DNA of 64,000 bases from contig NZ_JACYXK010000029.1 of NCBI RefSeq assembly GCF_014842975.1, forward strand, positions 62,001-126,000, given 5' to 3'. Both the position numbers and the translations under genes were made by a program. This DNA is from Rhodanobacter sp. DHB23 (lineage in GTDB: Bacteria > Pseudomonadota > Gammaproteobacteria > Xanthomonadales > Rhodanobacteraceae). Positions 35,807-43,371 of this stretch are shown one piece after another (the stretch's first letter is position 1; each line of letters opens with the position of its first letter). The notes under the pieces were generated by a model that worked only from the letters and a program-made list of their open reading frames with translations, ran no database searches and was not told the DNA's origin.

Positions 35807-37612
35807 ATGAAAAGGCGCGACTTGCTGAAGGCTGCCGTCACCCTTCCCCTGCTGCCCTTGCTGATGCGCGGCGGCACGACCCTGGCGCGCGGCGTCGGCA
35901 CGCTCGCGACCGCCTTGCGCTCGCGGGTACGCCCGGGCCAGCCGGGCTGGCCCGCGGCCGTGGAATGGGAACAACTGAAACGGCAGGTCGGCGGCCGGTT
36001 GCTGAAGCTGGAGCCACCGTTCGCCCATGGCGAGGCGTCGCAGGCACTGAAGCAGTTGGACAACCCATTCGCTATGGGCGACAACCCCACGCTGACCCAG
36101 ACCAGCGGCTGGGCCGATGCCTGGGCTTCGCAACCCAGCGCCTATGCGGTGGCGGCGGAAAGCACCGCCGACGTGGTGGCAGCCGTCGACTTCGCGCGCC
36201 GGCATCGCCTGCGGTTGGTGGTGAAGGGCGGTGGCCACAGCTACCAGGGCACTTCGGACGCGCCGGATTCGCTGCTGGTGTGGACGCGCCACATGAACCA
36301 GGTGAGCCTGCACGACGCCTTCGTGCCGCAAGATTGCGCCGGCCACATGGCACCGCTGCCGGCGGTGAGCGTGGAAGCCGGTGCGATGTGGATCGACGCC
36401 TACAACGCCGTGACCACCCGCGGCGGCCGCTACGTGCAGGGCGGCGGCTGCACCACGGTGGGCGTGGCCGGGCTGGTGCAGAGCGGCGGCTTCGGCAGCC
36501 TCTCGAAGCGCTGGGGCAGCGCGGCGTCCAACCTGCTGGAGGCGGAAGTGGTCACCGCCGATGGCCAGGTGCGCATCGCCAATGCCCGCACCAACCCGGA
36601 GCTGTTCTGGGGCCTCAAGGGCGGTGGTGGCGGCAGCCTGGGCGTGGTCACGCGGCTGACCCTGCGCACCTTCGAGCTGCCGGAGTTCTTCGGCGGCATC
36701 AACCTCACCGTCAAGGCCGACTCGGACGCGGCCTACCGCGCCCTGATCGCCGAGGCGATGGACTTCTACCAGCGCGCGCTGTTCAACCCGCATTGGGGCG
36801 AGCAGATGAAGTTCTACGGTGGCGACACCTTCGAGGTCTCGATGATGTTCCAGGGGCTCACCCGGCAACAGGCCGAACAGACCTGGGTGCCCTTCCTCGA
36901 TTGGGTGCGCGCCCGCAAGGATTGCCACGTCACCAAGCCGTTCCAGGCGCTGGTGCTGCCGGCCCGACATCTCTGGGACGCCGAATTCCTGCGCCAACAC
37001 CTGCCGGACGCCATCGTGCCGGACAATCGGCCGGGCGCACCCCGCCATCACTACCTGTGGTCCGGCGACCACGACCAGGCCGGCTGGTTCATCCACGGCT
37101 ACCAGTCGGCCTGGCTGCCGGCCTCACTGCTGGAACCCGGGCGGCAGGCGCAGCTGGCGGAGGCCTTGTTCAACGCTACGGAGCACTGGGGTTTCGCCCT
37201 GCATTTCAACAAAGGGCTGGCCGGCGCACCGGCCGACACGCTCGCCCGTGCCCGCGACACCGCCACCCATCCGCAGGTGCTCGACGCATTCGCCCTGCTG
37301 ATCTGCGCCAACGGCGGCCCGCCGGCGTATCCCGGCATGCCGGGCGCGCAGCCCGACCTGGCCAAGGCGCGGCACGAAGCGACCGCCATCGACCAGGCGA
37401 TGGACGCCATCCGCGCCGTGGCACCCGGCGCCGGTTCCTACGTTTCGGAAAGCGACTATTTCCTGCGCGACTGGCAACGTGGATTCTGGGGCGACAACTA
37501 TCCGCGCCTCGCCGCGGCCAAGCGCAAGTACGACCCCGACGGCCTGTTCTTTGTGCACCACGGCGTCGGCAGCGAGGACTGGAGCGCGGACGGCTTTACG
37601 CGCACGGGCTGA
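35807..37612 (+). CDS. Tat-exported bicovalent FAD oxidoreductase (BBE-like)
   Basis: A 601-residue protein. MKRRDLLKAAVTLPLLPLLM looks like a twin-arginine signal, and the ATG at 35807 places it correctly (an ATG at 35771 would add 12 residues). The FAD-binding domain has KGGGHSYQGTS (H144, expected 8-alpha linkage) and VQGGGCTTVGVAGLVQSGGF (C215, expected 6-S-cysteinyl linkage), as in berberine-bridge and glucooligosaccharide oxidases. The C-terminal BBE domain is seen in DNYPRLAAAKRKYDPDGLFF. The likely reaction is oxidation of a carbohydrate or similar alcohol with oxygen. The substrate cannot be told. Flavoprotein export after folding fits the Tat signal. Confidence 0.85.
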   Translation: MKRRDLLKAAVTLPLLPLLMRGGTTLARGVGTLATALRSRVRPGQPGWPAAVEWEQLKRQVGGRLLKLEPPFAHGEASQALKQLDNPFAMGDNPTLTQTSGWADAWASQPSAYAVAAESTADVVAAVDFARRHRLRLVVKGGGHSYQGTSDAPDSLLVWTRHMNQVSLHDAFVPQDCAGHMAPLPAVSVEAGAMWIDAYNAVTTRGGRYVQGGGCTTVGVAGLVQSGGFGSLSKRWGSAASNLLEAEVVTADGQVRIANARTNPELFWGLKGGGGGSLGVVTRLTLRTFELPEFFGGINLTVKADSDAAYRALIAEAMDFYQRALFNPHWGEQMKFYGGDTFEVSMMFQGLTRQQAEQTWVPFLDWVRARKDCHVTKPFQALVLPARHLWDAEFLRQHLPDAIVPDNRPGAPRHHYLWSGDHDQAGWFIHGYQSAWLPASLLEPGRQAQLAEALFNATEHWGFALHFNKGLAGAPADTLARARDTATHPQVLDAFALLICANGGPPAYPGMPGAQPDLAKARHEATAIDQAMDAIRAVAPGAGSYVSESDYFLRDWQRGFWGDNYPRLAAAKRKYDPDGLFFVHHGVGSEDWSADGFTRTG

Positions 37613-37710
37613 TCGCGCCGCATCGTCAGTTGAGTCGCAGGGATCGTGATGGGCCGCTTGTACATCCGGCGGCCCGGTTAGACTGGCGGTTTTTCGGCCC
37701 TGCCCGCTCC

Positions 37711-38967
37711 ATGTCCCCACGTTCCGATTCGCTGCTGCGCCACCCCGCCTTCGTGCAGTTCTGGTGCTCGCGCATCGCTTCCGGCTTCGGCTTCCAGATG
37801 CTGTCGGTGGCGGTGGGCTGGCAGGTGTATGCGATCACCGGGCGCGCCTTCGATCTCGGCCTGATCGGCCTGGTGCAGTTCATCCCTTCCGTGCTGCTGG
37901 CATTGCCGGCGGGGCACGTGGCCGACCAGTTCGAACGGCGGCGCGTGGTGCTGATCGGGCAGATCGTGGAATGGACGGCCATCGTGCTGCTGGCCGCGCT
38001 GACGTTCAGCGGGCGCATCCACGAGGCCGGCATTCTCGCGCTGGTGTTCGTGATCGGCGTGGCCAAGGCGTTCGAGTCGCCCTCGATGCAGTCGCTGCTG
38101 CCGGCGCTGGTGCCGCCGGCCCTGTTGCCGCGCGCGGTGGCTGTGAGCGGCTCGGCCTTCCAGATGGCCACCATCCTCGGCCCCGCGGTGGGCGGCTTGC
38201 TCTACGCGGCTGGGCCAGGCGTGGTGTACCTCGGCGCCGCCGTGCTCTACCTGGTCGCCGCGACGACGATGGCGATGCTGCGCTATGAGCAGGCGCCGCC
38301 GCGACGCGAACCAGCCACGCTGAAGACGCTGTTCGCCGGCGTGCATTTCATCCGCGAGCGCAAGGACGTGCTGGGCGTGATTTCGCTGGACCTGTTCGCG
38401 GTGCTGCTCGGCGGCGTCACCTCGCTGCTGCCGATCTTCGCACGCGACATCCTGCACACCGGCCCGTGGGGCCTGGGCCTGCTGCGCGCGGCGCCGGCGG
38501 TGGGCGCGCTGCTGATGTCGCTGTGGCTGGCGAAGCACGAACTGCGGCGGCGCGTGGGCATGACCATGTTCGCCTCCGTGGCGGGCTTCGGCGTGGCGAC
38601 CCTGGTGTTCGCCGTTTCCGCGAACCTGTGGCTGTCGCTGGCCGCACTGTTCGCGCTGGGTGCGTTCGACATGGTGAGCATGGTGATCCGCGGCTCGCTG
38701 GTGCAGCTGGACACGCCGGACGCGATGCGCGGCCGGGTCAACGCGGTGAACTCGATCTTCATCAACACCTCCAACCAGCTCGGCGAATTCGAGTCCGGCA
38801 TGCTGGCCGCGTGGGTGGGCGCGATGGGTTCCGCCGTGCTCGGCGGCATCGGCACGCTGGTAGTGGTGGGCCTGTGGATGGCGATGTTCCCGGGCCTGCG
38901 ACGGCGGCAAAGCCTGCAGTTGGAAGCGCCCGCCAGCGAAGCACCGGGCACGGCCGAATCGATCTAG
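37711..38967 (+). CDS. MFS exporter of the DHA3/EntS-like group
   Basis: A 418-residue transporter with 12 predicted helices. The N-terminus (LRHPAFVQFWCSRIASGFGF), helix 2-3 loop GHVADQFERRRVVLIGQIVE (MFS signature), and LLPALVPPALLPRAVAVSGS with FQMATILGPAVGGLLYAAGP match DHA3-type exporters such as EntS and macrolide efflux proteins. It probably expels a small molecule by proton antiport. It starts 98 bp after the FAD enzyme; no siderophore genes are nearby. Confidence 0.85.
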   Translation: MSPRSDSLLRHPAFVQFWCSRIASGFGFQMLSVAVGWQVYAITGRAFDLGLIGLVQFIPSVLLALPAGHVADQFERRRVVLIGQIVEWTAIVLLAALTFSGRIHEAGILALVFVIGVAKAFESPSMQSLLPALVPPALLPRAVAVSGSAFQMATILGPAVGGLLYAAGPGVVYLGAAVLYLVAATTMAMLRYEQAPPRREPATLKTLFAGVHFIRERKDVLGVISLDLFAVLLGGVTSLLPIFARDILHTGPWGLGLLRAAPAVGALLMSLWLAKHELRRRVGMTMFASVAGFGVATLVFAVSANLWLSLAALFALGAFDMVSMVIRGSLVQLDTPDAMRGRVNAVNSIFINTSNQLGEFESGMLAAWVGAMGSAVLGGIGTLVVVGLWMAMFPGLRRRQSLQLEAPASEAPGTAESI

Positions 38968-39009
38968 CAGGCAGTGGGCGCCGCCGCCGCGGACCGCTAG
39001 GATCGGCGG

Positions 39010-40632
39010 ATGAACGCACTCGCCATCCTCCGCGCCGCCATCGCCGCGCTCGCCCTGTCCGCCCTCGCACCCGCCGCCTACGCGGCCGACGACGGCCCGC
39101 GCATCCTGGTCAGCTTCAGCGCGCAGGCACACGCACAGCCGGTGACCGGCCGCGTCTACGTGGCGATCAGCCGCGATGCCGACAAGCCGCCGATCGAGGA
39201 GGCCGACGTCACTGGCGTGCCGTTGTTCGGCCATGACGTGGTCGCGCTGGCGCCGGGCCAGGCCGTGGCGATCGACGCCGACGATTTCGGCGCGCCGCTG
39301 GCCAGCCTGCGCCAGTTGCCCGCCGGCGACTACTGGATGCAGCCCTTCGTCAACGTCTACACCGAGTTCAAGCGCGCCGACGGCCACACCGTGTGGCTGC
39401 ACATGGACCAGTGGGAAGGCCAGGACTGGAAGCACTCGCCCGGCAACCTCTACGGCAAGCCGGTGAAGGTGCATTACGACCCGGCCGCGCATGAGCCGCT
39501 GCACCTGGTCGCCGACCAGGTAATCGCGCCGATCCCGTTTCCGAAGGACACGGCCCAGGTCAAGCGCTTCCGCATCAAGAGCAAGCTGCTCAGCGCGTGG
39601 TGGGGCCAGCCGATCTACCTGGGTGCGACCGTGCTGCTGCCGAAGGACTACGACAAGCACCCTGGCCTGCACTATCCGGTGATCTACGAGCAGGGCCACT
39701 TCTCCACCGCCGCGCCGGGCGGCTTCGACCGTCCGAAGAGCGGCTTCCGCGACTACTGGCTGGCCGACGGCACGCCGCGCTACATCATGGTGAGCCTGCA
39801 GCACCCCTCGCCGTACTACGACGACTCCTACGCGGTGAACTCGGCCAACGAAGGCCCCTACGACGACGCCATCCACCAGGAGCTGCTGCCGGAGATCGCA
39901 CGGCGCTTCCGCACCATCGAGCAACCCTGGGCGCGCATCCTCGAAGGCGGCTCCACCGGCGGCTGGATCACGGTGGCACAGACCGTGTTCCATCCGGACT
40001 ACTACGGTGGCGCGTTCGCCTCCTGCCCGGATGCGCTGGATTTCCGCTATCACCAAGTGGTGAACATCTACGACGACGCCAACGCCTACTGGATCGACAA
40101 GGGCTGGGTGAAGGTCGAGCGCGTGGACACGCGCCTGCCCGACGGCAACGCCACGGCGATGATGAAGGACGAGAACTGGTACGAGCTGGCGGTGGGCGAC
40201 CACGACCGCTCCGGTGGCCAGTGGGACATCTGGGAGGCCGCCTTCGGCCCGCTCGGCGCGGACGGCTATCCGCAGCGGCTGTGGAACAAGCGCAACGGCG
40301 ACATCGACCATGCGGTGGCGGCGTACTGGAAGCAGCACTTCGACCTGCGCCACCTGCTGCAGACGCACTGGCCCGAGCTGGGGCCGAAGCTGGCCGACAA
40401 GCTGCACATCTACGTCGGCGACATGGACACCTACAACCTCAACATGGGCGTGCGCGAGATGGATGCCTTCCTGCGCAGCGCACACGATCCCGCCTTCGGC
40501 GGCAGCGTCACCTACCAGCCGATGGCACCGCATTGCTGGGGGCCGCGCGGCAAGGAGCTGATCGAGGACATCACCCGCTACATCGACGGCCACGCGCCCC
40601 CGAACACGGACCTCCGGAGCTGGCGATACTGA
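39010..40632 (+). CDS. secreted esterase-like alpha/beta hydrolase
   Basis: A 540-residue exported protein; the signal peptide ends in AYA (residues 1-25). About residues 28-190 form a beta-rich N-terminal region. The hydrolase domain starts with IYLGATVLLPKDYDKHPGLH and carries the nucleophile elbow ILEGGSTGGWITVAQ (S315) and a C-terminal histidine in MAPHCWGPRGKELIED. This is consistent with a putative esterase (COG2382 or esterase D-like) family. A sulfated or acylated polysaccharide or peptide substrate is possible; none is shown by sequence. It is unrelated to the FAD enzyme by spacing. Confidence 0.7.
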   Translation: MNALAILRAAIAALALSALAPAAYAADDGPRILVSFSAQAHAQPVTGRVYVAISRDADKPPIEEADVTGVPLFGHDVVALAPGQAVAIDADDFGAPLASLRQLPAGDYWMQPFVNVYTEFKRADGHTVWLHMDQWEGQDWKHSPGNLYGKPVKVHYDPAAHEPLHLVADQVIAPIPFPKDTAQVKRFRIKSKLLSAWWGQPIYLGATVLLPKDYDKHPGLHYPVIYEQGHFSTAAPGGFDRPKSGFRDYWLADGTPRYIMVSLQHPSPYYDDSYAVNSANEGPYDDAIHQELLPEIARRFRTIEQPWARILEGGSTGGWITVAQTVFHPDYYGGAFASCPDALDFRYHQVVNIYDDANAYWIDKGWVKVERVDTRLPDGNATAMMKDENWYELAVGDHDRSGGQWDIWEAAFGPLGADGYPQRLWNKRNGDIDHAVAAYWKQHFDLRHLLQTHWPELGPKLADKLHIYVGDMDTYNLNMGVREMDAFLRSAHDPAFGGSVTYQPMAPHCWGPRGKELIEDITRYIDGHAPPNTDLRSWRY

Positions 40633-40709
40633 GACTGCGCAGGGCCGTTGCCCGGCGCGCGCAAACCCGCGATGCTGGCGGCCGTCATGCCCACCATGGA
40701 GAGTCGCGC

Positions 40710-41258
40710 ATGTCCACACCACCACCCCTGCGCTCCACCTTCGTCACCGTGCTGGCCTGGGTGTTCATCGGCCTGGCCGGCTTCGCCACGCTGATCGCCC
40801 TGCTGCAGAACCTGATGCTGCAGCTGCTGTTCCTGCCGGAGATGCAGGCCCATCCCATGCCACCGCAGCCGCCGGGCCTGCCGGCGCCAACGCAGTGGAT
40901 GTTCGGGCACATGGCGTGGTTCTTCCGTGGCTTCCTGCTGGTCTCGTCCGCCACCCTGGTCGCCAGCATCGGCCTGCTGTTGCGGCACGAATGGGCGCGT
41001 CGCCTGTTCATCGGCCTGATGGGCTTCGCCATCGCCTACCAGCTGTTCGGCCTGGCATGGCAGTGGTGGTTCATGGGCTCGATGGACGCCTTCACGCGCG
41101 CAGCCGGCATGCCCGCCGATGCGGGCGCGGTCATGCACGGCTTCATGCGCGTCGCGCAGGTGTTCGGCACGCTGATGGCGCTGGTGTTTTGCGTACTGTT
41201 CGGCTGGATCATCCGCCGCCTGTGCAGCGCGCAGGTGCGCGACGAATTCCGGCCGTGA
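40710..41258 (+). CDS. four-helix inner-membrane protein
   Basis: A 182-residue protein with helices at about residues 10-30, 68-88, 95-115 and 148-168. Between helices 1 and 2 lies a Pro-rich loop (MQAHPMPPQPPGLPAPTQWM). Methionine- and tryptophan-rich patches (LFGLAWQWWFMGSMDAF) are notable. I do not recognise a family. GAG and AGAG purines stand before the ATG at 40710. The gene lies between the esterase-like and the second MFS gene. Confidence 0.6.
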   Translation: MSTPPPLRSTFVTVLAWVFIGLAGFATLIALLQNLMLQLLFLPEMQAHPMPPQPPGLPAPTQWMFGHMAWFFRGFLLVSSATLVASIGLLLRHEWARRLFIGLMGFAIAYQLFGLAWQWWFMGSMDAFTRAAGMPADAGAVMHGFMRVAQVFGTLMALVFCVLFGWIIRRLCSAQVRDEFRP

Positions 41259-41333
41259 CTGGCCATGCGCTGATCGCATCGCGGCGGCGGCGCCGCTGCT
41301 AAGCTCGCGATTGTCGTCCACCCGCCAGTCGCC

Positions 41334-42941
41334 ATGTCCAACGAATTGCGCTTCCATCATCCACTCGCGTTCTGGCTGGGCTGCGTCGCGGTGGCGGCCG
41401 GCGTGCTGCTGCACATGCCGATGTTCCTGATGGCGGCGCCGATGCATTACCGGCTCGCCGGCATGCCGATGGACGCCGGCATGCTGGTCGGCATGGTGCT
41501 GATCCCCGGCGGCGTGCTGCTGGCCGGCTACGGCCTGATGCCGCGGCTGGCGCAATTGCGGCGCAACCGGCACGGGCATGGCGACCGGCCGCACCTGCAC
41601 GTGGCCGACAGCGTGCCGCTGAACCGCGCGCACTGGGTCCTCGCGGCGTCGCTGGCGGTGGCACTGGCGATCGACGTGATGAAGCCGGCCTCGCTGGCCT
41701 TCGTGATGCCCGGCGTGACCGCGGAATACGGCATCGCCATGACCACGGCCGGCTGGCTGGCGCTGTTCGCGCTCACCGGCACCGCGCTGGGCTCGCTGGT
41801 GTGGGGCCGCCTGGCCGACCTGTTCGGTCGCCGCGCGGCGATCCTGTTGTCGGCGCTGCTGTTCATGGGCACCGCGATCTGCGGCACGATGCCGTCGTTC
41901 GGCTGGAACCTGGCGATGTGCTTCATGATGGGCGCGGCGGCCGGCGGCATGCTGCCGATCGCCTTCACCCTGATGGCCGAGACCGTGCCCGCCGCGCACC
42001 GCGGCTGGCTGCTGGTGGCGCTGGGCGGGCTGGGCACCTCGGCCGGCTACCTCGCCGCCTCGGGCGCGGCCAGTGCGCTGGAACCCACCTTCAGCTGGCG
42101 CGCCCTGTGGCTGCTGAACCTGCCCACCGGCGCGCTGATCGTCTTCATCAACCGCTACATCCCGGAATCGCCGCGCTTCCTCGCCGACGCCGGCCTGCAC
42201 GCGCAGGCGCGCGCGGTGCTGGCCCGCTTCGCCGGCTCGCCGGCGGCGGTTCGCGAGGACGCCAGCGGCGTGGACAGCGATCCGCCGATCCTGGAGAGCG
42301 CGCATCCGGTCGCCGACCTGCGCCAGTTGCTGCGCGGCCGGCATGCGCGGCTCACACTCGCGCTGTGCACCTGCGGGCTGGCGTGGGGCCTGGTGAACTT
42401 CGGCTTCCTGCTGTGGCTGCCGGCAAACCTGGCGAAACTCGGCATGGATGCCCACGCCGCCAGCGCCCTGCTGGCGCGCTCGGCGCTGCTGGCGGTGCCG
42501 GGCACGGCCGCCGTGGTGTGGCTGTACCAGCGCTGGAGCAGTTTCCGCACGCTGGTGTTGTTCATCGCGCTGACCGCGGCGTCGCTGGCCACGTTCTGCG
42601 CCCTTGCCTTCAGCGGCACGCAGGCCGAGATCCCGATGATCGCCGCCACGGCGGGCCTGCTGCTGAGCAGCGGCGGCGTGATCGCCACGATGATTCCGTA
42701 CGCGGCGGAAATCTATCCGGTGCACCTGCGCGGCAGCGGTTCGGGCCTGATCGCCGCCAGCTCGAAGTTCGGCGGCATCCTCGGCGCGGCACTGGGCGTG
42801 CTGGGGCTGTTCGCGCACTTCGCGCTGTCCGCGCTGCTGATTGCATTGCCGATGGCCGCGGCCGGCTGGTTGCTGGCACGCCATGGCGTCGAGACGCGCG
42901 GGCACGCGCTGGAAGCGATCCAGCGCACGCTGTCGGAGTAG
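41334..42941 (+). CDS. MFS transporter with two extra N-terminal helices
   Basis: A 535-residue transporter. Residues 10-70 form two extra hydrophobic helices with a Met-rich loop (MPMFLMAAPMHYRLAGMPMD); a His-rich cytoplasmic linker (NRHGHGDRPHLHVADS) follows; the 12-helix MFS core begins at about residue 100. MFS signatures are WGRLADLFGRRAAILLSALL between helices 2 and 3 and RYIPESPRFLADAGLHAQAR in the central loop, which resemble the sugar/aromatic-acid transporters (SP/AAHS types). The Met- and His-rich N-terminal part would fit metal binding or sensing. The stop overlaps a GGAGCCTGTTCC repeat fragment. Confidence 0.8.
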   Translation: MSNELRFHHPLAFWLGCVAVAAGVLLHMPMFLMAAPMHYRLAGMPMDAGMLVGMVLIPGGVLLAGYGLMPRLAQLRRNRHGHGDRPHLHVADSVPLNRAHWVLAASLAVALAIDVMKPASLAFVMPGVTAEYGIAMTTAGWLALFALTGTALGSLVWGRLADLFGRRAAILLSALLFMGTAICGTMPSFGWNLAMCFMMGAAAGGMLPIAFTLMAETVPAAHRGWLLVALGGLGTSAGYLAASGAASALEPTFSWRALWLLNLPTGALIVFINRYIPESPRFLADAGLHAQARAVLARFAGSPAAVREDASGVDSDPPILESAHPVADLRQLLRGRHARLTLALCTCGLAWGLVNFGFLLWLPANLAKLGMDAHAASALLARSALLAVPGTAAVVWLYQRWSSFRTLVLFIALTAASLATFCALAFSGTQAEIPMIAATAGLLLSSGGVIATMIPYAAEIYPVHLRGSGSGLIAASSKFGGILGAALGVLGLFAHFALSALLIALPMAAAGWLLARHGVETRGHALEAIQRTLSE

Positions 42942-43020
42942 GAGCCTGTTCCAAAACGCGTACACGACCGGCTAACGCGACGACTGGCAGTGTGGTTTCG
43001 ACGAATCAAGGAAAACCACC

Positions 43021-43293
43021 ATGAGCGGATCACGCGATCTCGAAAGCCCCATGGACGAACTCGGCGGCTGGGTCGCCCGCGGACGCAGCGCGGCGGCACG
43101 TTTCGACGGCGACGCTTACCGGCGCCGGGTCGCACGCGCAGCCGAGGCCCTGGCCGACGAGACCAGCTATCGCTACCGGCGCGTGAAACGCCACGTGCGC
43201 CGCCATCCGGTCGCCACCGTGGCGATCGTGGCCGGCGCCGTCGGCGCGCTGCTGTTGCTGCGCCAGGTATTGCGCCGCAACGACGGGGACTGA
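43021..43293 (+). CDS. small DUF883/ElaB-like tail-anchored protein
   Basis: A 90-residue protein: a charged, helical N-terminal part (about residues 1-65) and a C-terminal membrane helix HPVATVAIVAGAVGALLLLR, followed by RRND. This layout is that of the DUF883 (ElaB/YqjD) inner-membrane proteins, some of which bind ribosomes in stationary phase. The sequence similarity is limited, so the family call is tentative. A strong terminator lies between it and aceE. Confidence 0.6.
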   Translation: MSGSRDLESPMDELGGWVARGRSAAARFDGDAYRRRVARAAEALADETSYRYRRVKRHVRRHPVATVAIVAGAVGALLLLRQVLRRNDGD

Positions 43294-43327
43294 GGCGCCG
43301 CTTGCCGGGCACGCCAAAGGAAAAAAG

Positions 43328-43351
43328 AAAACCCGCCTTTCGGCGGGTTTT
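43328..43351. terminator. bidirectional rho-independent terminator
   Basis: AAAACCCGCC (43328-43337) pairs with GGCGGGTTTT (43342-43351) around a TTTC loop. On the minus strand the stem is followed by TTTTCTTTTTTCC, so it ends aceE (stop at 43372). On the plus strand it also ends the small tail-anchored protein gene. Confidence 0.9.
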
Positions 43352-43371
43352 CTCGTCCTGCTTCAAGCCAC

